Source: Bog-366 sp963722555
Lineage (GTDB): Bacteria; Acidobacteriota; Terriglobia; UBA7540
Length of the DNA: 64,000 nt
NCBI GenBank assembly: GCA_963722555.1
Contig: CAVRNQ010000007.1
Location: 1,922,001-1,986,000 of the forward strand
Direction of reading: 5' to 3'
Part shown: positions 16,949-25,335 of the stretch, one piece after another
Numbering within the stretch: the stretch's first letter is position 1
Layout: each line of letters opens with the position of its first letter
Made by a program: the position numbers and the translations under genes
Notes under the pieces: model-generated
The model's input: the letters and a program-made list of their open reading frames with translations, nothing else
What the model was told of the DNA's origin: nothing
Databases searched by the model: none

Positions 16949-17559
16949 GGCGTCGCCAGTCGCCCGGCAGGGCAGAACCGGTTGTTAAGGTATACCGGTG
17001 GGCAGCAGAAAGGCAATCGGAAGTCGCCGTCGGGTGTTCGCTCTCGAAGCGCGGAATCCCAAAAGCGGACACTGGAACGCCACCACGGCGGGCGGAGCAA
17101 GCGTAACTCGTTGTGAGAATTGGAGAAACTTGGCCACTAACGAGGCACGCAAAGTGCTTGCAAAGGGAGTGGAATTGGGCGGCACCTGAGGAGCACTTCA
17201 GAGTCGACTGTGGCCAACAAGACGCTCTGGAGGTTGTCTGCCCAGCAGGTGGGTGGTAAACTTCCCTACCGCGCTCTGAGTGCGCCGGTCATTCAGCTTT
17301 GGTATTCCCTGGGCACCGGCCCACGGGAAGACGAACCTGACCGGCGCCTGCGGATATCAAGTCAGCGCGAGGATGGTTGGCATTTCAAGGAGCCTGTGCG
17401 CATGCCGCCCTCGAAAACGGCAGCGCGCGCACGACTGGCAACTGTAAATATGGGCTCCGGGCGGCTGACGTTTCATGAAACTTTGCGTCCAAGTAATACG
17501 TAATGCATGATAATGCAGGCGCTTAGGGAGATACTCTGTCGTAGGGGGAAGGACACTCG
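16949..17559. other. 610-bp intergenic region between truA and the TolC-like gene
   Basis: Short open frames here (for example near 16998 and 17210) have no recognisable protein character and no good ribosome site, so no gene is called. The last ~60 bases are more AT-rich (GTAATACGTAATGCATGATAAT near 17493-17514) and probably hold the promoter of the TolC-like gene; GATAAT at about 17509 is a possible -10 but no convincing -35 at 17-base spacing is seen. Confidence 0.4.
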
Positions 17560-19560
17560 ATGAATCCTTACCGTCAACGCTTTATTGCCTTACTGATCGT
17601 GGCAAGTACTTTTGGGTTCGGGACATACCTTTATGGGCAGGGCGAGAAACCTGATGCAGGCACTACTCCAGCCCAGACCTTCGCTCCGGATTTCACTAGC
17701 ACACATTGGTTTCCGTCGGTTTGGCAACCCTATTTCAGCCCCATGGTGCCTGAGCCCAAGATGATCAACTCCGAACGCTTGCACTCGTTGACCAGCGACG
17801 GCAAGCTGCACCTATCGATTCAGGATACCATTGCCTTGGCGCTCGAGAACAACCTGGACATCGCCGTGTACCGGTACAATTTGAGTTTCGCGCAGACGGA
17901 CGTCCTGCGCACCCAGGGCGGCGGCGCCGCGCGCGGATTCTCAGGATCATTCAGTTCACAAGCGCTGTTTACCAGCGCCATCGGCGGCGGGGTCAGCTCC
18001 GGTAGCAGCGGAGGCGGAGGCAATGCGGGTGGCGTGTCCGGGGGTGCGAGTGCTAAGCAACTGGGTGGTGGCAACTTTGATCCCTCCGTCTCCTTCTCAA
18101 TGGGATGGGACCGAAACACCGTACCCTTGGGCACCACGGTCGTGACTGGGGTTCCCTTCGTCACTTCCCAGGGCACCAATTACAGCACAGCTATTAGCCA
18201 GAGCTTTCAGACAGGAACGAGCTACGCGTTCGCAATAGGCGGCTCAAGGGGGACCACAACCTCGCTCACTCCAGTCTTTAATCCGGAAGTCACAGCGTAC
18301 TTGGGTGTGGGTTTTACCCAACCTCTGCTGAATGGCTTTGGCCGCCGGGCAAACTCGATCAATATTCGCATCGCCAAGAACGATCTCAAGCTTGCTGACT
18401 CCACCTTTCGCCAACAGGTGATCACCACCATGGCTCAGGTTCTGAATTACTACTGGGATTATCTTTCTTTTAAGGAGAACGTGGGGGTAGCCGAGCAGGC
18501 GCTTGCCTATTCGCAAAAGCTGCTGTCCGACAACAAGCGACAGGTCGAAATCGGCACCCTCGCCCCGATCGAGGTGGTGCGGGCGGAATCCGAAGTCGCG
18601 TCCGATCAACAGAAGCTGATTGTCGCCCAGACCAGCCTGCAGCAGCAGGCGGAGTTGATCAAGACGGCGCTGGCGAAGAAAGTTGACGGCGAGTTGATGA
18701 GCGCGCAGATCGAGACGATGGACAAGCTCCCCGAACCGCAGCCCGACGATATACCGCCCCTGGAGGAAGCGCTCAAGTTGGCTTTTGCCAACCGGCCTGA
18801 GATCGAACAGCAAGAATTGAAGTTTCGCGACCAGGACACTACAATTGCGGCCCGGCGGAATTCACTTTTGCCCTCCTTGAACGTTTTTGCTAGCTACATC
18901 GCCTACGGCCTGGCTGGCAATCAGGTGCTCTGCCCGGCAGGGGACAGCGCTTACGGGGGCAGGTGCGCAGTGCCGAACGACGGGTTTGTCGCCCCGCTGG
19001 GGATGGGGGTCGGGGGAGTCTCCAATGCTCTGGGCCAAACTTGGCGGGGGCAGTACCCGGATTATTCGTTTGGTGTCAATCTCTCCATCCCGATTCGTAA
19101 CCGGCAGGCGCAGGCCGACATGGCGCGCGCGCTCCTGGAACGCCGCCAGCTCGAAACCCAGTTGCAGCAGTACAAAAACAACATAGCTCAGCAGGTGCGC
19201 AGTGCCGAAATCGCTGTCATTCAAGCCAGAGCCCAGAATGAGGCCGCCCGGAGGGCCGTGATTCTGGCCCAGCAAACCCTCGACGCCGAGCAGAAGAAAT
19301 TCCAGTTGGGCGAATCCACCGTCTTCCTGGTCATCCAGGCGCAGCGCGATTTGGCCACCGCAGAAGGTAACCAAGTCCTGGCCCATTCCACCTACGCCAA
19401 AGCCCTCACAGGTTTCCAGCAACAAACGGCAACCATCCTCAAGAAGTACGGAATAGAAATGAGCGACGCGGTCTCCGGCCACGTCGAGCGCGCGCCCAAC
19501 ATTCCCGGCTCGGCGGATACCCCGATTCCTGAAAAACCCGCCGCGCCGCCGCAGGGATAA
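17560..19560 (+). CDS. TolC-like outer-membrane efflux protein
   Basis: A large (666-residue) member of the outer-membrane efflux protein family, the outer channel of type I or RND export systems. After a signal peptide (FIALLIVASTFGFGTYLYGQ) and a ~60-residue extension comes the first repeat, LSIQDTIALALENNLDIAVYRYN, then a Gly/Ser-rich insert (SSGSSGGGGNAGG, about residues 145-160), then long amphipathic helices such as AEQALAYSQKLLSDNKRQVEIGTLAPIEVVRAE. The second repeat begins PPLEEALKLAFANRPEIEQQELKFR and ends with the mirror helices LDAEQKKFQLGESTVFLVIQAQRDLATAE. The SD is GGGGAAGGAC before the ATG. No pump or adaptor gene adjoins it. Confidence 0.9.
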   Translation: MNPYRQRFIALLIVASTFGFGTYLYGQGEKPDAGTTPAQTFAPDFTSTHWFPSVWQPYFSPMVPEPKMINSERLHSLTSDGKLHLSIQDTIALALENNLDIAVYRYNLSFAQTDVLRTQGGGAARGFSGSFSSQALFTSAIGGGVSSGSSGGGGNAGGVSGGASAKQLGGGNFDPSVSFSMGWDRNTVPLGTTVVTGVPFVTSQGTNYSTAISQSFQTGTSYAFAIGGSRGTTTSLTPVFNPEVTAYLGVGFTQPLLNGFGRRANSINIRIAKNDLKLADSTFRQQVITTMAQVLNYYWDYLSFKENVGVAEQALAYSQKLLSDNKRQVEIGTLAPIEVVRAESEVASDQQKLIVAQTSLQQQAELIKTALAKKVDGELMSAQIETMDKLPEPQPDDIPPLEEALKLAFANRPEIEQQELKFRDQDTTIAARRNSLLPSLNVFASYIAYGLAGNQVLCPAGDSAYGGRCAVPNDGFVAPLGMGVGGVSNALGQTWRGQYPDYSFGVNLSIPIRNRQAQADMARALLERRQLETQLQQYKNNIAQQVRSAEIAVIQARAQNEAARRAVILAQQTLDAEQKKFQLGESTVFLVIQAQRDLATAEGNQVLAHSTYAKALTGFQQQTATILKKYGIEMSDAVSGHVERAPNIPGSADTPIPEKPAAPPQG

Positions 19561-19704
19561 GAAGACGTTGTAGGGCCGAACCGCGTTCGGCCCGCCGCGG
19601 CGAGCGCCACGACGTCCGCCTGGGGGCGAGCGGTGCTCGCCCCTGCCCCACGCCAACCAATTCCGTCTCTCGCAGTTTGACTTCGAAACCGGCCCTGCAC
19701 TAAC

Positions 19705-21438
19705 ATGCCATTGGGGCCAAGAATCGAAGTGAGCAAAGCAAACAAAGAGGGTGCGAGGGTCGCGAACGGGCTCTCCCCGCGCCAGCCGTCGAGCGGTGAA
19801 CAGGATTGGGGGGATGAGACTCTAAAGCCTGCGCTGCGAACGTCTCCGGAACGCCAGGCAGAGTTCACAACTCTTTCCGGTGTGCCGATCGAGCGGCTTT
19901 ACACCCCTGCCGATCTCGCCAACTTCGAATATTCCCAGGCCCTCGGTGACCCCGGCGAGTACCCCTACACGCGCGGGATTCACCCCACCATGTACCGCGG
20001 CAAGATTTGGACGATGCGCCAGTTCTCGGGATTCGGGAGCCCGGAGGACACCAACCGGCGCCTCCATTATCTGCTGAAGCAAGGCCAGACCGGGCTTTCC
20101 ATCGCCTTTGACTTGCCGACCCTCATGGGCTATGACAGCGACCACCCGCTGGCGGAGGGAGAAGTGGGGAAGTGCGGCGTGGCAGTCTCCTCGCTGGCCG
20201 ACATGGAAACCTTGCTTGCGGGTTTGCCTCTCGAGCAGGTGACCACCTCCATGACCATCAATTCCCCTGCCGCCATCATTTGGGCGATGTACCTGGTGGT
20301 AGCGGAGAAAAGTGGAGCGGACTGGAAAAAGATCTCCGGCACGACGCAGAACGATATCCTGAAGGAATACATCGCGCAAAAGGAGTACATTTTCCCTCCC
20401 GCCCCTTCCATGCGCTTGGTGGTTGACACCATCACCTTCGGGGCGCGCGAGGTGCCGCGCTGGAATGCCATTTCCATTAGCGGCTACCACATTCGCGAAG
20501 CGGGTTCGACGGCCGTGCAGGAGCTGGCCTTTACCCTGCGCGACGGAATCGAATACGTGGAGTGGATCCGGCGCGCGGGCCTGGACGTGGACGAATTCGC
20601 ACCGCGCCTGAGTTTCTTCTTCAACGCCCATAGCGATCTGTTCGAAGAAATTGCGAAGTATCGGGCGGCGCGCAAAATCTGGGCGCACGTCATGCGCGAG
20701 CGGTTTGGCGCCCGGAATCCCCGCTCCTGGCTGTGCCGCTTTCATACGCAGACGGCGGGTTGCTCCCTGACGGCCCAGCAGCCTTACAATAACGTGGTGC
20801 GGACGACCCTGCAGGCGCTCGCGGCGGTCCTGGGCGGAACCCAATCGCTTCATACGAACTCCCTGGACGAAGCCTGGGCGCTGCCGACCGAAGAGGCCGT
20901 CACGATTGCCCTGCGGACCCAGCAGGTTCTGGCACACGAGAGTGGTGTGGCCAACACCGTGGACCCCTGTGGCGGCTCCTACTTCGTCGAAAAGCTGACG
21001 CTCGAAACCGAGCGCGCCTGTTATGATTATTTCCAGAAGATCGATTCCATGGGCGGCATGGTGCCGGCGCTCGAACGCGGCTATCCGCAAAAGGAAATCC
21101 ACGATGCCGCGTATGCTTATCAGCTAGCCATTGAACGTAAGGAGAAGATCATCGTCGGGGTCAACGATTACATCACAGAAGAAGCGCGCCCGATTGAGCT
21201 CCTGGTGATTGATGAAAGCGTGTCGCGGCAGCAACGGGAAAAGCTGGTACAACTGCGCCGCAGGCGTGATAATGCTCGGGTTCAGGCGGCCCTGAAGTCT
21301 CTGGAGAGCGCCGCCGGGACGGACACGAACCTGATGCCGGATATCCTGGAATGCGTGCGCGCTTATGCTACGCTGGGAGAAATGTGCGACGTGCTGCGTG
21401 GCGTATTTGGCACCTACGAGGAGCCGGCGTTTCTATAA
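19705..21438 (+). CDS. methylmalonyl-CoA mutase large (catalytic) subunit, split type
   Basis: The TIM-barrel half of B12-dependent methylmalonyl-CoA mutase, which interconverts methylmalonyl-CoA and succinyl-CoA. The 577-residue protein has the substrate-tunnel motifs YPYTRGIHPTMYRGKIWTMRQF, GFGSPEDTNRRLHYLLKQG, AFDLPTLMGYDSDHP, the FHTQTAGCSLTAQQPYNNVVRT block and SLHTNSLDEAWALPTEEA. It stops before the B12-binding domain, which is supplied by the separate gene at 22901. The two genes are now 1.46 kb apart because an IS lies between them. The N-terminal ~45 residues are not conserved, so a GTG at about 19730 is also possible as start. No meaB or epimerase gene is in the window. Confidence 0.93.
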   Translation: MPLGPRIEVSKANKEGARVANGLSPRQPSSGEQDWGDETLKPALRTSPERQAEFTTLSGVPIERLYTPADLANFEYSQALGDPGEYPYTRGIHPTMYRGKIWTMRQFSGFGSPEDTNRRLHYLLKQGQTGLSIAFDLPTLMGYDSDHPLAEGEVGKCGVAVSSLADMETLLAGLPLEQVTTSMTINSPAAIIWAMYLVVAEKSGADWKKISGTTQNDILKEYIAQKEYIFPPAPSMRLVVDTITFGAREVPRWNAISISGYHIREAGSTAVQELAFTLRDGIEYVEWIRRAGLDVDEFAPRLSFFFNAHSDLFEEIAKYRAARKIWAHVMRERFGARNPRSWLCRFHTQTAGCSLTAQQPYNNVVRTTLQALAAVLGGTQSLHTNSLDEAWALPTEEAVTIALRTQQVLAHESGVANTVDPCGGSYFVEKLTLETERACYDYFQKIDSMGGMVPALERGYPQKEIHDAAYAYQLAIERKEKIIVGVNDYITEEARPIELLVIDESVSRQQREKLVQLRRRRDNARVQAALKSLESAAGTDTNLMPDILECVRAYATLGEMCDVLRGVFGTYEEPAFL

Positions 21439-21440
21439 AC

Positions 21441-21467
21441 TGCAATTCTAAATTCTGAATTATGAAT
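21441..21467. repeat. AT-rich heptamer array, cut by IS copy 1
   Basis: Sequence AATTCTA-AATTCTG-AATTATG-AAT at 21444-21467, three degenerate 7-bp units in otherwise GC-rich DNA. The array continues on the far side of the IS as TATGAATTATGAAAT (from 22790) once the duplicated ATTATGAAT is removed. The IS target lies inside the array. Confidence 0.75.
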
Positions 21468-22786
21468 CAGTGCTGTCCCATCATAAGTTGAACAGATCCA
21501 ACTGGATGCGGGGATCTGGTTCTGGAACTTGGTTGTTGTATTGAGAAAGGGCCAATGAAATCGGGGTTTTTTCGAAAATCGTGATACTGAGAATTTGCAG
21601 GATTTTGTACAGGCTCAGGTCCAACTGGAGTTGCTTTTTCAAGATGGCGACCAGCACGTACACAGTGATGGCGATCCAGACCTGGGTCTTGACAGCGTTC
21701 TCCGTGGTGCCATAGAAAGCCCGGATATGCAGATGTTGTTTGATCCAGCGAAAGAACAGTTCGACTTGCCAGCGGGCGCGGTACAGTTCGGCGATGGTCA
21801 GCGCCGCGAGGTGAAAGTTGTTGGTGAGAAAGATCAGGCGCAAGTCTTTCTGGGCGTCGAAGTAGTGAATGCGTCGCAGGGGATCGGGATACCGACGCGA
21901 GCTCTGCGGTCCGATGAGGCGAATGCTTTGATCGGAACGCAATCCCGTCGAGCGGTCGACCCAGCGCCACGAGCAGCGACGGTAGCGCGTGTTCCGCTCG
22001 GCGCGCGTGACGAAGAAAGCGCAAGCTTGCTGGAGTCCATGCAGACGCCGGTAGTCCACGTAGCCGCGATCGAGCAAATAAAATGCCCCCGCCTCGGGCA
22101 GCAGTTGGTCGAGCAGCTTCATATCGTTCACCTGCCCGCCGGTCACATAAACAGCGGTCGGGATGTTGCCGCGCAGATCGAGCAAGGTGTGGAGCTTCAC
22201 CGCACTCTTGTGCCGACGAAACTGCGCCCAGGGGAAAAGCGACAAGCACAAATCGATGGTGGTGGAATCGAAGGCGTAGACCGTCTCGTCCAATTCCACC
22301 CCGAACGGTTCGTGCTGATAGAGGGCGCGTGCCCGCGCGATCAGTATGCGCGCGAAGTCGGCATAGATACGCCAGTCGCGCTGCTGGTTGGCGTGCGCCA
22401 AGGTGTTGCGCGAGATGCGGCCACGGAAGCCCAGGTGATAAAGCTTGGGCTGATGCGCTCGCAAGCAGGTCTCGATGTCGCGCAGACTCTCGCGATAAGT
22501 GAGTTGCGCAAAGGCCAAACACAGGAATTGATCGAGACAGGAGAAACTCTGCACTTTGTAATCGCCGTTGTAGCGATCCACACAACGGCGGAATTCGCTG
22601 AGCGGAAGCAGGTCCAGCAGTTGAGAAAAAATCGTCCGGCCAGTGTTCATGAGCCCTTCCTCTTCGTCTTTCGGAAGCGCTTAAGACTACAACGCAATTC
22701 AAATCGATTTCGCTCATTCTCCTGTCCAACTCTCAAACTCACATGCACTTACACGGAAACTCAAACTCAACATTGGGACAGCACTG
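21468..22786 (-). mobile_element. IS4-family insertion sequence, copy 1 (1,319 bp)
   Basis: A complete element bounded by inverted repeats CAGTGCTGTCCCA and TGGGACAGCACTG and flanked on both sides by the 9-bp duplication ATTATGAAT (21459-21467 and 22787-22795). One transposase gene fills it. It sits between the large and small subunit genes of methylmalonyl-CoA mutase. An apparently identical copy in the opposite orientation is at 51264-52582, with the same target sequence relative to the element. Confidence 0.95.
21481..22650 (-). CDS. IS4-family transposase (copy 1)
   Basis: A 389-residue DDE transposase. The N-terminal part (TIFSQLLDLLPLSEFRRCVDRY) resembles the DUF4372 domain found in one branch of IS4-family transposases. 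The catalytic core has Asp in YAFDSTTIDLCLSLFPWA, Asp in YLLDRGYVDYRRL, and Glu in the IS4 signature YRARWQVELFFRWIK (Y-x2-R-x3-E-x6-K). No frameshift or stop is seen, so it is probably functional. The ribosome site GAGGAAGGG precedes the ATG. Antisense and other-frame open frames of ~400 codons here are shadows. Confidence 0.95.
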   Translation of the reverse strand: MNTGRTIFSQLLDLLPLSEFRRCVDRYNGDYKVQSFSCLDQFLCLAFAQLTYRESLRDIETCLRAHQPKLYHLGFRGRISRNTLAHANQQRDWRIYADFARILIARARALYQHEPFGVELDETVYAFDSTTIDLCLSLFPWAQFRRHKSAVKLHTLLDLRGNIPTAVYVTGGQVNDMKLLDQLLPEAGAFYLLDRGYVDYRRLHGLQQACAFFVTRAERNTRYRRCSWRWVDRSTGLRSDQSIRLIGPQSSRRYPDPLRRIHYFDAQKDLRLIFLTNNFHLAALTIAELYRARWQVELFFRWIKQHLHIRAFYGTTENAVKTQVWIAITVYVLVAILKKQLQLDLSLYKILQILSITIFEKTPISLALSQYNNQVPEPDPRIQLDLFNL

Positions 22787-22864
22787 ATTATGAATTATGA
22801 AATGAAGAAAGCAGTGGATGGTTGCTGTATGGCTGGTCGTGCTGGGGTATACTTTGACTTTGGC

Positions 22865-22899
22865 AGTTCATAATTCAGAATTTAGAATTCATAATTCGT
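22865..22899. repeat. AT-rich heptamer array directly before the mutase small-subunit start
   Basis: Five consecutive 7-bp units: AGTTCAT, AATTCAG, AATTTAG, AATTCAT, AATTCGT, ending one base before the ATG at 22901. The array occupies the place where a Shine-Dalgarno sequence should be, and none is visible. It also contains ATTCATAAT, the target used by both IS copies, here unoccupied. Confidence 0.8.
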
Positions 22900-22900
22900 T

Positions 22901-23311
22901 ATGAGCGAACCTCGAATTCGCGTGCTAGTCGCCAAGCCCGGCCTGGATGGGCACGACCGCGGGGCCAAGATCGTGGCGCGCGCCCTTCGTGACGCCGGCA
23001 TGGAAGTCATTTACACGGGCCTGCGCCAGACGCCGGAGCAGATCTCCAGTGCCGCGCTACAGGAAGATGTGGACGCCATCGGCATCTCGATTCTCTCCGG
23101 AGCCCACAACACGATAGTTCCCCGCATCTGTGAACTGCTGCGCGCGCAGGGCATGGAGGACGTTCTTTTGGTGGTGGGGGGCATCATCCCGGATGACGAT
23201 ATTCCGAGACTGAAACAGGCCGGGGTCGCGGAGGTCTTTCAGCCAGGCGTCTCAACCCAGGCCATTGTGGAATTCATCCGGAAGAATGTGAAGGGCATGG
23301 CCGTCGGATGA
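22901..23311 (+). CDS. methylmalonyl-CoA mutase B12-binding subunit
   Basis: A 136-residue cobalamin-binding flavodoxin-like domain, the partner of the catalytic subunit encoded at 19705. It has the hallmark VLVAKPGLDGHDRGAKIVARAL with the cobalt-ligating His (DGHDRG), the SILSGAHN loop corresponding to the SxL motif, and VVGGIIPDDDIPRLKQAGVAEVFQPG for the nucleotide tail. Length is that of free-standing B12 subunits. The start lies directly behind a heptamer array with no visible ribosome site. Promoter supply may have been affected by the IS, which now separates it from its partner gene. Confidence 0.95.
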   Translation: MSEPRIRVLVAKPGLDGHDRGAKIVARALRDAGMEVIYTGLRQTPEQISSAALQEDVDAIGISILSGAHNTIVPRICELLRAQGMEDVLLVVGGIIPDDDIPRLKQAGVAEVFQPGVSTQAIVEFIRKNVKGMAVG

Positions 23312-23385
23312 CGAATATCGAGCTTAAACGGCAAGCGGCCTGAATGCAGTTCGCTTCTACAAAGGCAGCGGAGGAAAGCTTCCCT

Positions 23386-23542
23386 GCTGTCATCCTGAGC
23401 GAAGCGAAGGACCTCAGCAGTTTGCCTGGGTGAGTGAAAAGGACAAACTGCGGGGGTTCTTCGCTCGCTGCGCTCGCTCAGAATGACAACGTATGCGCGC
23501 TCGCTCAGGATGACAGCATCGGAAGAGTTTTTCCGCAGCCTG
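23386..23542. repeat. MITE-like palindromic element, family A copy 4 (left end lost)
   Basis: A partial copy: the inner arms (GTCATCCTGAGCGAAGCGAAGGACC, given here only in part, and CTCAGAATGACAA, CTCAGGATGACAG) and the right end GTTTTTCCGCAGCCTG are present, but the left outer end is not recognisable. It lies between the mutase small subunit and the enoyl-CoA hydratase gene. Confidence 0.75.
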
Positions 23543-23562
23543 AATAGCTGCCGGTACGTCAC

Positions 23563-24192
23563 ATGGAACTCTCCAGCCACGGGTCCATTGCGGTGTTGGC
23601 GTTTCCGCCCACGGGGGGATATCCGCGCTTGACGCGGGCTGCTCTACAGAACTTGGACGAACTTCTCGAAGAGGTCAGGTGCGCAGGACTGTTTACCGGG
23701 GTGGTGATCGCCTCCAACTCAAAATCCTTCGCCAGTGGCGCTGATATCGATGAGGTCGCGGCGGTAGCAGGCGTTAGCGCGAGGCAATTCGCCGAACTCG
23801 GGCAGAGCACCTGCCGTCGAATTGCAAGTTTTCCTTTCCCCGTGGTCGCCGCCATTCGCGGCTATTGTCTGGGAGGGGCGCTGGACCTGGCGATTGCCTG
23901 TCATGGCCGCGTGGCTACCTATGACGCGTCGTTTGGGCATCCAGGGGTCGCCGTGGGCCTGATGACTGGCTGGGGAGGCACGCAACGGCTGCCGCGCTTG
24001 CTGGGTAAGTCCGCCGCACTGCAGATGCTGCTCACGGCGGATCGCATTCCCGCCACGCAGGCCTTGACCATGGGACTGGTGGATGAACTTGTCTCCTCGC
24101 GGGATTTGGTCAGTGCCGCAGCCAAGCGGGCCCAGGCGCTGAGGCCTGCCCCGGCGGCACGAACGAACCTGGGCGCTGATGCCTTAGGATAG
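23563..24192 (+). CDS. enoyl-CoA hydratase/isomerase family protein, short form
   Basis: A crotonase-fold protein of 209 residues, about 50 shorter than usual. It has both halves of the oxyanion hole, SKSFASGADIDEVAAV and AAIRGYCLGGALDLAIACHGRVA, and the trimer-core segment FGHPGVAVGLMTGWGGTQRLPRLLG. A Glu expected at one catalytic position in hydratases is replaced (GVAVGLMTGWGGTQ), so isomerase or hydrolase activity is possible. The C-terminal helices are shortened and end in a divergent ALRPAPAARTNLGADALG tail. With the mutase, SCP2-like and thioesterase genes it makes an acyl-CoA cluster. Confidence 0.85.
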   Translation: MELSSHGSIAVLAFPPTGGYPRLTRAALQNLDELLEEVRCAGLFTGVVIASNSKSFASGADIDEVAAVAGVSARQFAELGQSTCRRIASFPFPVVAAIRGYCLGGALDLAIACHGRVATYDASFGHPGVAVGLMTGWGGTQRLPRLLGKSAALQMLLTADRIPATQALTMGLVDELVSSRDLVSAAAKRAQALRPAPAARTNLGADALG

Positions 24193-24221
24193 GCAAAGGC
24201 GTCGAGAGGAGCATCGGTCCG

Positions 24222-24680
24222 TTGCACGATCTTGACCTCGACACACCGTTCACAGGAAGAATGCTCGAAAGCGAAAATTACTCGACCAAGCTCTCCAAGC
24301 GCGCGGCGCGTCGCATCATTCAACGCGCCTTTGTGCTGATGGGGCGAGAAAAAAGCCTGCGGCAGCACATCCGCGAGACCGAGCTCACCACCCTCTGGGT
24401 TCTGGAAGACTGGGATCTCGCGTGGACCGTGGTTCTCCATCGCGGCAGGTTTGAAGTTGAGCGGCGTCCGGCCCGGCATCCGGACGTGACTTTGACCTGG
24501 CCCACGGCCGAGGAGTTCTTCGAGCAAGCCGAGCAGTCGGGCGCGGGCGCCCCGCCGGGCAATCTCCTTCCTGCCGAGGGGCACCGGCGATTCTTCGAGC
24601 CGCTGCTGCGCGGGTTCTACAAGGCCCTGCGCCACGTCCTTGGCAACCCCGTGGATGACGTGGGCGAGAGTCTGTTGTGA
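24222..24680 (+). CDS. uncharacterised protein, possibly SCP2-like lipid-binding
   Basis: A 152-residue cytoplasmic protein without signal or membrane segments. The middle part, WVLEDWDLAWTVVLHRGRFEVERRPARHPDVTLTWPTAEEFFE, has the strand pattern of SCP2 sterol-binding domains (hydrophobic strand, G-x-F-x-V, then D-V-T-L-T with a following helix), but the match is by eye and weak. Start: TTG at 24222 behind AGAGGAG at ten bases, or ATG at 24261 behind AGGA at only three bases. Thirty bases after the hydratase gene and 85 before the thioesterase, it belongs to the same acyl-CoA cluster. Confidence 0.6.
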   Translation: MHDLDLDTPFTGRMLESENYSTKLSKRAARRIIQRAFVLMGREKSLRQHIRETELTTLWVLEDWDLAWTVVLHRGRFEVERRPARHPDVTLTWPTAEEFFEQAEQSGAGAPPGNLLPAEGHRRFFEPLLRGFYKALRHVLGNPVDDVGESLL

Positions 24681-24765
24681 TTTTGCGGGCGGGGTTTGCG
24701 GAATCGCAGTTTTGCTATAGACTGCGATGGCGCGAATAACCTCACTTCCCGGAAGATGGCTCATT

Positions 24766-25218
24766 GTGAATACAAATCCTGAACTCACCTGGACAGATAC
24801 CACCCTGCGGGTCCGGTACGCGGAGACGGATCAGATGGGAGTGGTTTACTACGCAAACTTCCTGGTTTGGTTTGAAATCGGACGCACGGACTTCTGCCGC
24901 CAGCACGGTTTTGCCTACCGCGACATGGAGGAGCAGGACGGCCTGTATATCATGGTTGCGGAGTCACGCTGCCGCTACAAAGCCCCGGCACGCTACGACG
25001 ATGACATCCTGGTGCGCACCTGCCTGAAGGAAGTCCGCCGCCGCGTCCTGGTTTTCGACTACGAAGTCTACCGCCAAGCTTCGGACGAACTTCTGGCGGA
25101 GGGCGAGACGGTGCACGTGATTACGGACCGCGACGGGCATCCCCGCGCCCTGCCCGAAAAGTATCGCGATCTGTTTGTTGCCGGCCCCAAGCACCCAGGG
25201 CTCGGGACCAGGGGCTAG
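24766..25218 (+). CDS. YbgC-type acyl-CoA thioesterase (4-hydroxybenzoyl-CoA thioesterase family)
   Basis: A hotdog-fold thioesterase of about 150 residues that hydrolyses acyl-CoA esters. The family signature is complete: VRYAETDQMGVVYYANFLVWFEIGRTDFCR, with the catalytic Asp in AETDQMG, then the strand-rich SRCRYKAPARYDDDILVRTCL and YEVYRQ. The GTG at 24766 is preferred because GGAAGA lies nine bases upstream and family members start close to the motif; an ATG at 24727 would add 13 residues without a ribosome site. Role: release of free acids from CoA in the adjoining acyl-CoA pathway, or Tol-Pal related as in ybgC, though no tol genes are near. Confidence 0.85.
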   Translation: MNTNPELTWTDTTLRVRYAETDQMGVVYYANFLVWFEIGRTDFCRQHGFAYRDMEEQDGLYIMVAESRCRYKAPARYDDDILVRTCLKEVRRRVLVFDYEVYRQASDELLAEGETVHVITDRDGHPRALPEKYRDLFVAGPKHPGLGTRG

Positions 25219-25332
25219 GCACTTGGAGCTATTGGTTCGTGGTTCAGGCGAAATACCGACTTCTTCTCCAATCTGCCGGTCTCAATCGAAGCCGACAGTT
25301 TTGGACCCGAGTCCCGAGTCCCGATTGAGGAT
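25196..25332. repeat. degenerate heptamer-periodic stretches before hutH
   Basis: Seven-base periodicity is visible at 25200-25250 (GGGCTCG, GGACCAG, GGGCTAG, GCACTTG, GAGCTAT, TGGTTCG, TGGTTCA) and again at 25310-25330 (GAGTCCC, GAGTCCC, GATTGAG). The sequence between them has no recognised feature. This is the GC-rich version of the array class; the best example is at 61139-61290. A normal ribosome site (GAGGAT) lies at its end, before the ATG at 25336. Confidence 0.5.
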
Positions 25333-25335
25333 CCC

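Noticed and set aside
16998..17503. Two short open frames (63 and 97 codons) between truA and the TolC-like gene
   Set aside because: No ribosome site, no protein-like composition and no conserved motif.
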